Positions 38,340 to 49,000 of a stretch of DNA of 64,000 nt are shown here, in pieces. Position 1 is the stretch's first letter. Each line of letters starts with the position of its first letter. Location: assembly GCA_036873755.1 (NCBI GenBank), contig JAVTVY010025091.1:1-64000 (forward strand), given 5' to 3'. The notes under the pieces are model-generated. The model searched no databases. It was not told the origin of the DNA and saw only the letters and a list, made by a program, of their open reading frames with translations. The stretch is from Hanleya hanleyi (lineage: Eukaryota > Mollusca > Polyplacophora > Lepidopleurida > Hanleyidae). A program made the translations under genes and the position numbers.

Positions 38340-38860
38340 AAAGTTGGTGAGTTGTTCCCTTAATTCTGAAACGTAATTGTTGCGTTTGTTGTTATGATGC
38401 ATAATCTATAATTTGATACCAAGTATTATTCAATGTTAATCATGATGACAATGCGTTACTTGTCTAGTTTTCCCCAATTTGTGAATTATCTAGATTGGGT
38501 AGATAAAATGATTACTAGAAGTAATGAACTTTTTCTACTTACTAAGACAGTAGCCTATGACTGTATGCAAATTATCTGAACCACTGGCAAGGTTGCGGCT
38601 CATCTTCCTTGGTATATAAGCAATTCAAGGATCTTAAATTGTATCTACATGTACATACTCTTCAGTGAAAATGATAATATCTGAAGACAATGATGATGTG
38701 TCGATCGACAGCTTTCAAGCGACTGAAGTTTTCTATGTCTTAACGTCAGAGAATTGAAGTCTGACCGGAAATCAACGAAGCAATACTTCATTCCGCCGAA
38801 TATAGTTGCAAATGAATTCAAACGTGCCTGACGACAGGGTTGTCAGGTGAGATCGGAGGT
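38340..38860 (+). repeat. Duplicated upstream segment, copy B
   Basis: This is the counterpart of 25930-26430. It lies about 6.5 kb upstream of the SLCO coding exons; most of that distance is later insertions (MITE, LINE and transposon). Confidence 0.6.
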
Positions 38861-38965
38861 TGAAAAGAAAAGTGTGGCAGAGATCACACTCTCTTAGCGC
38901 ATGCGTATTTCAAAAAGTCACAAGAAGAAGAACAACAACAACGCGAGCCTCCCGTAGACCTGCTT

Positions 38966-39534
38966 GCCGCAATGGCTCCCCCTACCAAACTTTCTGCGCT
39001 ATCTCCGAAACGACAAAAAATGGAGAGCCGAAACTTCTTTCCTTTAAAGTTTATTATATTGGGATCATTTTGAGTCTATTTGCGTACTCCCCCTCCCTCG
39101 AGCAGAGGATCATGGATAAATTCGAGATGGCGGCCACGTGGGGTACCAGAAAAGTGATGTTTTTGTCATATTTCTTCAACATTTCTGCTTTTCCGCGGCG
39201 AAAGGTGGGCAAACAGTATTATTTCACATCACATTAATATTTACTAATTTGTCATACAGTTTTTGCGGAGAAATTGCATAAATAACAAATTCGGAAAATC
39301 CGACCAAAAAAATCGACCAAAAAATGCGGTTTTTAAAAATGACGTCACTGTGACGTCATCAAAGCGGCCATCTTGGATTTTTTTTACATTTTCTGGTAGA
39401 TCTTGACCCAAGGGTATAGTGTGGTAAGTTTCTGTCCCCTAGCTCAAGGGGTAAGAAAAACAATTGGGGGGGGGGGGCATTTCGTCCCCCCAGGCCAGGA
39501 CACGTCCCAAAAAACCCTGGCCAGATAGGGTTAA
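38966..39534 (+). mobile_element. TTAA-ended MITE with TGACGTCA pair, copy 1
   Basis: The right end CCAGATAGGG is followed by TTAA (39531-39534). The left end is not clear. The core 'tgacgtcactgtgacgtcat' near 39340 is followed by 'gcggccatcttggatt'. The same core occurs at about 41997 and, on the other strand, near 57380. Confidence 0.65.
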
Positions 39535-39619
39535 AATACAGATATAGCACAATTCACAAGTACTGACACCACTCTTTTCAAAGTTGTGAGAGACAACATA
39601 CACCAATAAAACTTTATAT

Positions 39620-40736
39620 ATGTTCACTTATATAAAACGTCTTTCTAAACTAGCGAGACAGGCTTTGGCACTTATACGGATTACTTCTCCCTTGGACAAC
39701 ATAACGAACATTACGTCGTTATCTGAGATGGTGAACATGTCATCACCTAAGAGTGCAAACATTTCACAACGAATATCATATATTCTATGGTCATACGTGG
39801 GGCATTCTAAACACACATGTACCTCATCCTCAACTTAATTGTGACATATTGGACATATTCCTCCAAATTCTGAATTCTCCAGCCAGCGCGTTTCCAGTCT
39901 AATTAGAGCGACCTCAATGCAAAATATCGCCATCGTACTTCCTTGATTCTTTGACATAACCTTTGTTTCACCAATATCTTTACTTAACTTTTCTTTGCAC
40001 TTATCAATGAAAACATTCATTAACTTTGTTTTCATTACATATCGTTTAATGAAGTGTGGGAGTATATTTCCAAACTAAGAAAAACTTATTTTCCCCGGCA
40101 TACTTAATATCCTAAAATTTCAGTTCATGTAGCCGGGTCTCGCTTTATTATAGGCCCATTTGAATATTTTCTAATGGGTCATCATACCAGTAATTCTGAC
40201 CCACTGACACATGACCACTTTACAGCATCTTACATACACAGAGTCCCAGCCCATATCCTCGTTCACGCCTGTGTTAGAGGCATATCTACCTATCCCAGGA
40301 AAGAAATGTTCGGCTTGATGTTGAACGGCATTTACTTGCGAGCCATCTGATGTTCCCTGTTTGCCGAAAGTAATCACGGGTACTGCTAAACGATCATATA
40401 ACTTAGTAACGGTCCGATACTGTAACCCGCCAAAACGTTTACACTTTGCTATGACCAGGCCCTGTGCTCTACCTATCTGGCTGAGATACACATGTTGCCA
40501 TAGAATTATAATTCAAATTTTCGGTTATTAAAAGTCCCAAAATACATATATTTATCAGCAACTCTTAGTGGTCACATTTGTCTCCACATTTGAAGACATC
40601 TCCATTTCGGGTGGTAGACGGATTCCTGAAATGCATTACTTTTGATTCATTGACATTCACAGACAATTTGTTCTGCTCACATCACAATGGCAAGTGACGT
40701 AAGAGAACATATATTCCATCACTCGTATCGGACACA
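39620..40736 (-). pseudogene. LINE remnant, C-terminal part
   Basis: On the - strand the order is CEQNKLSVNVNESKVMHFRN (about 40680-40615), KLYDRLAVPVITFG (about 40405) with NAVQHQAEHFFPGIGRYASN after it, then CPTYDHR and the tail ICAK/CLASLERR-like sequence ending near 39630. These match the region after the RT domain of non-LTR retrotransposons common in molluscs. Frames are broken. It continues the fragment at 43884-44950, from which it is separated by a 3.1-kb insertion. Confidence 0.75.
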
Positions 40737-41708
40737 GGTGTGACGGAAACGGTGGCCCGATGCATCCAGTGTCCGGGGGACAATCGCGTCTAGACACGTA
40801 AGTGTCCCAAGACACTAAGATCTGGATTTAATTGTCCGTCGGGCATTCAGGTCTGGATTTGGATGTCCTGGGACACCGGTTTCCAGGAGACGAAAGTCCT
40901 AACCTGGAGCCCAGTGTCCGCCTCGATTACTACTTCCGATTTTGCATCCAGTTTACACGTGAACATGTTTACCAGAGAGTAGTATAGAAAGGGGAGTTTC
41001 TGCGTTATTGGCCTACTTCCGACAGGTGGCGCCAACAGATCATTTCCGTCTGACCTTTGTGAAGTCACTTCCGGTTCCGGTCATGTGATATAAAGTGACC
41101 TTTAACCCTGCGCATGATTTCCGCTATTGTGCGCATTTCCACTACTGTGCACTATTGTATCGATCACGTGACCAGAACCGAGAGTGACCCCACAAAGATC
41201 AGCCGAAAGTGACCTGTTGATGTCACCGGTTGTTAGTAGATCAATAACACGCTAAGCTCCCCTCTCTCTGTCTCTCCCTCCTACCCAGGAGGTGAGTGAG
41301 GACGAAAATGAAATGAAAAAACAAGATAATTTTAACAGAAAATCTTGAAATTTATGCTAAGAAATAACCAGGTAAGACTGCATCACACCTAAGGGCTTTT
41401 CCTCCTGATTTTTCGCCTCTTTGCTTGTCCGGTGGGAGCTTGTTCACTACAATGAAGAATACAACATATTGGCGAGCATACGTTACAACAAGTCAAAACG
41501 AGAAATGACACGTTCTTCTGTTTCTATGAATGCAAGTCGCGATATGTAACTGTTCTATAAAGGTGTGAAAGCTGACATTCAGTGGGGTGACTAGGCCACT
41601 ACTTGTATTCTTTTAACGGCATATTTCGTGGGTCTTTCAAAGACGGGGTCAAATTTGCATGTTTTCTATATATCTTGAACTATTTCATGCAAACAATTCC
41701 TTGTTTAA

Positions 41709-42188
41709 CCCTACCAGGCATGCGAGAGGGACATTCGACACCCCCCCCCCGCCACCCTAACCAAATTTTCTGCGCAATCTCCGGAATGACAAAAAATTGA
41801 AAGCTGACACTACGTGAATTTGTAGTTGTTTATCATTTTGAGGTCATTTGGAGCCTATTTGCATAACCTCCCGAGCAGAGGATCACGGGTAAAATCGCGG
41901 GTAATTTATCATGCATTTTTTTTGGAAAAATTACATGAATAAAATTTTCGCAAAATTTTATCAAAAAATCGACCAAGAAAGGTATTTTTTGAAAATGACG
42001 TCACTGTGACGTCATCAAAGCGGCCATCTTGGATTTTTTTTTTGCATTTTATTTTACAGGCTTACGGAAAGGTGTAGTGTGGTAAGTTTCAGTTCCTTTA
42101 CCTCGAGGGATAAGAAAAATAGTTAGGGGAGGGGTGGGGAAGGGGGGGAGGGGCTGGACAGTTCCTAAACATCCCAGGCCAGATAAGG
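41709..42188 (+). mobile_element. TTAA-flanked MITE with TGACGTCA pair, copy 2
   Basis: It is flanked by TTAA at 41705-41708 and 42189-42192. The ends are CCCTACCAGG and CCAGGCCAGATAAGG (imperfectly inverted). The core 'tgacgtcactgtgacgtcat' lies near 41997. TTAA target duplications with CCC ends suggest mobilisation by a piggyBac-type transposase; that is inference. Confidence 0.7.
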
Positions 42189-42301
42189 TTAACACAGAAT
42201 TTCTTCAGATTTCTCGCATTCTTAACGGCGAAAACTTTTAATTCGCGAAGTAAAGCTAGCAACCGCAGTGTAAAGGTTACTCCGCGGTTTAAAGGTTTAC
42301 T

Positions 42302-42329
42302 CATTCATTCATTCATTCATTCATTCATG
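42302..42329 (+). repeat. (ATTC)n microsatellite
   Basis: About seven CATT/ATTC units lie in tandem directly before the palindromic element at 42340. Confidence 0.85.
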
Positions 42330-42339
42330 TATTCACCAA

Positions 42340-42503
42340 TTTAAGGAATATTCCCCGACTGTTACTCCAGCAAAATATTCCTCAACATAACTTAGGAATA
42401 CTCCTTGCCATGTTAAGGAATTTCCTTAACATGCTACGGAATATTCCTTATTGAATTTTAAGGAATATTTCGCTGGTGTAATTGTCGGGGAATATTCCTT
42501 AAA
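42340..42503. mobile_element. 164-bp palindromic element, TTTAAGGAATATTCCCCGAC ends
   Basis: The left end TTTAAGGAATATTCCCCGAC and the right end GTCGGGGAATATTCCTTAAA are perfect inverted copies of 20 bases. A second inverted layer ('ccagcaaaatattcc' with 'ggaatatttcgctgg') lies inside. 'aaggaat' or 'attcctt' recurs throughout. This is a small hairpin MITE. Confidence 0.8.
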
Positions 42504-43469
42504 TGTTAAGGAATTTTGTTTTCAGTGTACTCAATATTATCCATTAATTTCGCAGATGTGCCATATATGAATGCAGTAATCAGATGCATGTAGATCTCGT
42601 GGCAGTTTTTATTTTGCATTTATGTAAAGTTTTATTTATTTGATTATTCTTTTAATGATACCAGATGCGCCCCTTCACGATTAATGTGAAAACAAATTAA
42701 AACTTATGTTTTATGGTAACATGCAAACAAATGACCAGATCCTACTTCAAGAACGGCGAGTCAGCTTGAAATGTCCGGAGAGATCGTTCACGATATCCCG
42801 CATTCGGAAGATACGGACCGAATATGAAAAGACATTGAGCATTATATTTGCATATCGTAAAATATTCTAATTTCGCTCTGACTATGCGAGAAATCGTAAG
42901 TAGTACCAGCGGACAAGCGTGGTCATTTTAGAGTAACATTAATTATGACAGTAATAGAAATCTTCGACATGACAATTTCCTCAATATTTACTGATGTCAG
43001 AAACGTGATATACATTTTCATTAGATATCTGAATATCTCGTGTTTGTTTCTGATTTCGCAAAATTCACAAAATCATATGCGTGCGAAAATTAACCCAGCG
43101 CGGAAAGAACGATTCATTGTACTTGTACGCCGGGGTGAGAAGATTTTCCCCTGGGTTGAAACAGGTTTCCACCAGGGTGATAACGTTTGCGCCCAGGTGA
43201 AAACCTTTTCACCTTGGTGAAAACGTTTGCACCTGGGTGGAAACTTAGGAGTGAAAGAGCCCCCCCCCCCACCCAAACTGAAAAAAATATAAACAAAACT
43301 AAAATTAATAGCATGTCGTATATATATGCGCCACCGTATAAGATGTATATTGACCTATAATACATACAATTATTTTTTTTCTAATAAAAATATATATATA
43401 TTTAACAAAGATGCGACGGTATAACTTTACAAGACGTACTAAAGCTGTACATGAGAAATGCAGAAAATC

Positions 43470-43580
43470 AAACATTTTCAACTGACCCCGACAAGGATCG
43501 AGCCCACAATCTTACCTTCTGCTGTACTGTCCACCGTCTATGCCTTTACCCACTGCACCACCGATTTGCTGGCCGAGCCT
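43470..43580 (-). mobile_element. Possible tRNA-derived SINE head
   Basis: On the - strand GGTGGTGCAGTGGGTAAAGGC resembles an A box and GGGCTCGATCC a B box, about 45 bases apart. Stem pairing is poor, so this is probably a SINE or tRNA relic. Confidence 0.4.
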
Positions 43581-43883
43581 GTGTTCAGAATTTCTAGTCT
43601 TTACTATTCCCTAGGTTTCATATATAGGTCAAGCGGACTCTGAGGTATGCCGGACTCTGAGGACTTCCATAGCTGTGGAAGCACCCATAGTCCGCCAGAT
43701 GCCATGGTCCGGGCCCTATATATATGAGAAGGGACATTCCTGTCTAGATTTCAGTGACCCGGACACCAACGAGATCAGGACCCTGGTTTCCGTGGTAGGA
43801 CTTTCGTATCTGGATCTGGGTGCCCTTCGGGCACCATGGTCCCCGGACCCTCATATCTGGCGGACCACCGTTGCTTCCACACC

Positions 43884-44950
43884 GGTACAATATCGTCTGC
43901 ATATATCAAGATACAAACATTTTCAGAATCAATGAAGCCAAATCTTTCACCAAATGAAAACTTTGCAAATCATTAATATATAGATTAAGAAAAAAGGGAA
44001 GAGAACACAGCCCTGTCTCACACCATTATTAACCTCAAACCAACCTGTTTTATACCCGTTTCCTCTTACGCAGCAGTAGACACTGCTTTAAATGGCTTTA
44101 ATAAAATGTTTGGAACTTAGTCCATAGTATGCAACTTCCCCCTAGGTATTTGGCGATTTATAGAACCATACACTTTATTGAAATCAATAAAAGCAGCAAA
44201 GGAGCTCATTTTCCTTTTTCTTACGGGATTGGATAATCACAGGAAGAGAGTGAATATTGTCTATTGTACTTAGATTTGCAATCAAACCATTTTGCTCTTC
44301 ACACATCAGATCATTAGCCTCCAACCAAACAGGAAGTCTTTGATTTAAAACCGAGCAGAACAATTTGTATGCAACAGGGGCCAAAGTGATTGCTTTATAA
44401 AAATATGGATCACTGGAGTCACTAATATTGGACTTAGTGATTGGGTTGATTAACACATACACATACATATCCTTTAACACATACCTGGGATTACTTCACT
44501 GTTATTTTAAAACTTCAATTGATAGATTATCCCTACCAGGAGCTTTACCATACTCGGGTTTCTAAATTGTTACTTGCGCTGCATCAAGCCCTATCTCATC
44601 ACCTACATGTATGATACTTCACATTTATCAGCCTTAATTAATTATGCCAGCTTTTACCTGATTAGAACAGACCGTGGCAAAATCTACTTCCTATATATTT
44701 ATCACCTCATCAATATCATTACAGCCGCCAAGCTCTACGATCTCCAGAGGTATTTTCTTCAACCTTTTTTTCAATTTCTTTCCAGAAATGAAAATGCTTT
44801 CCAGCATTACTCTTTTCCATATCAATAATTTCATCTTACAATTTGAACCAACACGATGCGTTGGTTTTCTGAACACAATGGTCAAAACATTTTCTCTTTC
44901 GGATGAACTCGGCCTGCTTTTGGATTCTTTACGCCGGTTCATTTCCTTGA
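43884..44950 (-). pseudogene. LINE remnant, reverse-transcriptase domain
   Basis: On the - strand, in order: a pre-RT segment with KKLKKRLKKIPLEIVE (about 44760); RT fingers with ITLAPVAYKLFCSVLNQRL (about 44400-44330) and EEQNG; motif A as FIDFNKVYG (about 44195-44170, with YG where YD is usual); motif B as GVRQGCVLFP (about 44030-44000); and the catalytic YADDI box at 43889-43903. At least one frameshift lies between motifs A and B, and stops occur. This is a dead non-LTR retrotransposon whose 3' half resumes at 40736. Confidence 0.85.
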
Positions 44951-44974
44951 CACATTTTCAATTTCAACCTGAAA

Positions 44975-45143
44975 GAATGACTGATCCAGCCGGCCAACGA
45001 AACAGCTGTTCGAATTATTTCGTCGACGCTCCATTTTCTGAGAAATATCTCATTTAGATAGCCGTTTGATTTACGTTCGTCCAAATTGTATCTTCAAAGT
45101 GACTGGGCATTTTTTAGCGGACTGTCCAAGTACAGCGTAGCAG
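44975..45143 (+). promoter_or_regulatory. Putative SLCO promoter and non-coding first exon
   Basis: Sequence conserved with 30200-30378 ends in a splice donor CAG|GTGAGTTTT at 45143/45144. The next acceptor ('ttccaattccag', ending at 45358) opens the first coding exon. No obvious start codon is in phase, so the exon is taken as 5' UTR. The TATA-like stretch of the paralogue is degraded here ('gtatcttcaa'). Conservation between otherwise diverged regions is the main support. Confidence 0.5.
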
Positions 45144-45358
45144 GTGAGTTTTATCTATTGATGGTTCATTCAAATAAATATAACAACTGAGAATTTCCTG
45201 AAGCAAGGAGATATTCATTCATTTCTTTTTGTCTTCCGAGAACATATTTATACCTGTATACATGTTAGACTATGTTAGACCCAATCTTTTTGTTGCGAAT
45301 TTGAGCTGACAAATATGCTTGTATGTGATAGCTCACTATGATATTTTTCCAATTCCAG

Positions 45359-46099
45359 GTCTTGGCAAAAACACGGAAGAGGAATACGAAACGCCCTTAC
45401 CGGTTACGCTAGAAGGATGTGTGAAATTAACACAGATGGAAAAATCACCAGAAGATTCAAGCGATGATGCGAACCCAACAAACATTTGTGGAGTCGGAAG
45501 ATGGAAACCAGGTTTTTAACAAATATTTGCTAACATCAAAGCCTTCATTGCTTTTTATGGAGCTACTACGGTTTTAACCCAATCCCTGTCTATGTATCTC
45601 ATCTCTCAGTTAACAACAATCGAAAAACAGTTCGGTATTAGCAGTTCCGTGAGCGGGTTCTTATCGTCGTGTAACGACATTGGTTACATGTCTTGCATTT
45701 TGTTCATAAGTCATTTCGGAAGAAACTACCACATACCACGTATTCTAGCATGCGCTGTCTGCGTGTTTGGAATGGCGGGTTTTTTGACATCCTTGTCCCA
45801 CTTCGTGACGAAGCCCACAGGCAGAACTTCTGGAGTATCACATCCTACGCCTGTCGAGTCCATGGAAAAGCATATTTGCAAAACCAACAAACAACTTCAA
45901 CGGAATGGTTCAAGTCTCGCTAATTCCTCAAGCGACTGCAATATGGACACAGAAGAGTTCTCCGGGCCAGGCTTGGCAATATTCATCATAGCTGTTGGCA
46001 TGATTCTCCAGGGTGGGGCCAAAACCCCAAGATCACCTTTGTCCGTTACGTATGTTGACGATAACGTAACGACAAAGACGTCTACCGGGGTGTATGTAG
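45359..46099 (+). CDS. SLCO: SLCO coding exon with TM1-TM4 and an in-frame stop
   Basis: This exon runs from the acceptor 'ttccaattccag' to the donor TAG|GTAAGG. It encodes the acidic N-terminus (ATG 45436, MEKSPEDSSDD), CGVGRWKP, then FANIKAFIAFYG (TM1), TTIEKQFGISS, CNDIGYMSCILFISHFG (TM2), GRNYHIPRI with TM3, a longer extracellular section, TM4 and GGAKTPRSPLSVTYVDDNV. Codons before and after 45517 are in one frame, and that position, usually a hydrophobic residue before QRFANIK-type sequence, is TAA. No intron-like borders surround it. A single base change would account for it. Confidence 0.85.
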
Positions 46100-49000
46100 G
46101 TAAGGTGCTCCGAAAGTACTATAAGAGAACGAGGTCGTGTGACACATGCCTCATTTTGAAATAGTTTTGCATACTAAATTCTGTCCATTTGAATTGGGCG
46201 GGTATTTTGGGGCTTGTAAAGGAATCATTTATGAACATTTTTGAGCATTTAATCTTGTTATATACGCCCTAAAACCAAAAAAAAAATATTTTCTCTAATA
46301 TAGATGACTGATTAAAAGGAACATACTATAATATTCAACTCTCAGCAGACACTCTGGATGACACATATTTGGATTTCATTTTATTGTGTATCGGAGTGAT
46401 GCTGTCATACTGTAATTCCTTAGGATCGATCGATACCGTGGTTCGCGAGGATGAACAAAATTGACTTGTAGAACTCTCAGATTTTAGCTTTTATTTCTCA
46501 CCTTGAGCAAAAGTCACACATAAAATGAAACTTGAAAAGAGAACATTAACTTTTTTTCTCTCAGTGAAAGTAAATAAGAAAATTAAAAATGCGTCGAAAT
46601 GTGAAAGCAGAAACGAAAACTGAATATCGAGCGTTCAATTTTCTCTTTGGGATTCTTACATTTATATGTTATATTCAGGTATACTTTCCTCCTTAATGTT
46701 ACTTGGCCCGGTTGTCGCCTTCACGCTCGGCTCTGTATTCAGCAAGATATATGTGGACATAAATGGTACGTATTACAATACTTAATCCATTAAAGTGACT
46801 CGATTAAATCCTATTCATACCGATGCTGGTGAAAGCAGGTGCATGCTTAAGTGTTGAAACTACGCTTAAAGTGTCCACATAACACTTTGAGGGTGTCCTC
46901 AGAGACTGCTCCTATAAGTGTAATCACTATGGACTTCATTAAGGGGATGTTTAGAGCGTGTGGGCGTGGACGGGGGTGGGGGATATTTCGATTTATTACC
47001 CCACAAGCAAATTTGTATTCAATATCTGGATTGTGATTGGTTAAAAGGTCGGGTCGTATAAACCCATACTCCCCGAGTGATGTCTTGCTACTTGGGGTGT
47101 ATAGAGAACAACCCACGTACGACTGAAAACGACGCTCTCGCTTCGAAAGTTCAGATGACCATATTTCAATATTTACGAATAACTTTTGCTCACTCGTCAA
47201 AATTTAATGGAATAAAGTCATACTGCATTATTTTCACTGAAGTTTCCGACACATAGCTCACCAAAAGGTGCCATTTGTTCCAAAAATAAGTCCATTTCCG
47301 AACGAAAGCAGATCGAATGGATTGTGTGTGGCGCGCCTTTCTCACAGTGCCGTAGCAAAATGCGGACAGTTTCGTAACCGAAATGGCCCGTTGGATTTGT
47401 CCGTTGTACCGTTGGTTATAAATGATAGACCTTTTCAGTATTTTTACTATATGATAAAAAGGCTTGAGGGGTAATATGTTCGTTATTCAGGTTTTCCCCC
47501 TCTCTGAAACTCATACACACTGAGTCTCACATTTCAGAGTAAATTTTGGGTTTGGATTGGTTACCCTAGTGCGTCCGACCACGTGACCGGAACTGACCTT
47601 TGACCCTGCGCGCTATTTTAATCCGGTATTGTTAGCGCGCGCAGGGTCAAAGGTCATTTTTTCTCTAGATCGGGAGACGTTGATGACACTGACAGATTTA
47701 TCTCCTTCCTCTAGCTCTGCATTGCCACACTGCAAGTCTCAGTTGCCCACAGTTGGTATACCAAGTAGGATTTCTAGTATGCCGTTGTTGTCAAGCTCGG
47801 TCCTGCCCATATATAGAAGAGGTCAAGGACGCAAGTACAACACCTCCAGGGAAAGACAGTTTCAGGCAAATTTGTCTGCGAGAGTTTGTGTGCGCAAGTA
47901 CCGCCACTCGAACACGTTATGTGAGGGAAATTGTGTTTATCTTCCTAGCGAAGTACCAGTCTGATTCCTACTTAAAAGTCAGGTATAACTTATAATATTC
48001 ATGAACCAAATAGGAACAAGACCTGTTGAATGCATACTCATGATAAGAAAATTAAACATCCTTGCGATAGGACGTTTTTCTGTGCATTCGTCCTATTTCC
48101 CTGTATTAGTATTGTGGGCGAAATATTGTCACTGTAAAAGGAAATAATGTCACAGGTATAATATTTCTTTCCGTGTGTTTTTCATTAGTAGATGACCGGT
48201 ATTACACCATCGATATCTTGCATTCGTGGACTTATAATTTGTCTAACATTGATATTGATCCTTTTGTTATCAATATTCTGACAAATTATCAACGGGAATT
48301 TACGTACTATACCCACTGAATGATTTCTCTAGATATGATATTTTGGGGAGACTCGGTAAGGCACGGAATAAAACTGGGCCTGTTGACAGGTGATTAAAGC
48401 CCCGTTCACATGCACACTTTTACTCGCGTATGCAAATTTGCACCCTATGTAAAAAAATACACATGTGTATTTCTTGTCATGTGAACGGAAATACACATGT
48501 ATGTATATTTGCACTTTGAGTTTATTTGCATCTGGTCAAGGGCAGGTGCAAAAGTGTATTTGCACAGGTGTAAATATACACATGTGTATTTTTACACAGG
48601 TGAGTAAATTGTGTGCATGTGAACGGGGCTTATGTGGGATTATCTGGTGTCAGGCAGGTCAAATGACCTCCCATACCCGTATTTTCTTCACGAAAGGGAT
48701 AGATGTTCTCGGACTATCATATATATCATGCTGATGGTCCATACTATCCAATACTTGGTTTCATGTTGATCAGTCATGAGAACAGAGCTGCTATAAGCAA
48801 ACATGCGCTTGTATGGTAACTATTCTACGTCATTCGGGGCCGTATGCAAATATCAACAGTAAATATTATCTTCACGTAAACAACAGCATGACTCTTTGGA
48901 AATCAACTGCATTTCTACACTTATCCTATAAAAGCATCAATGAAAAACATAATTTTTTTTATGCAACCTGGTCACCTTTAGCAATGTAAAAATCTGCAAT

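Larger units (their letters stand above)
40737..43883. mobile_element. 3.1-kb transposon inserted in the LINE
   Basis: The left end GGTGTGACGGAAACGGTGG at 40737 faces the inverted end GGTGTGGAAGCAACGGTGG, which finishes at 43883. Both are followed inward by 'gtccgggg'-type sequence. The LINE reading (YADDI box, then the CEQNKLS segment) is interrupted exactly here. The interior holds a MITE (41709-42188), a small palindromic element (42340-42503) and a tRNA-like block, but no transposase. It belongs with the element at 323-1056. Confidence 0.65.
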
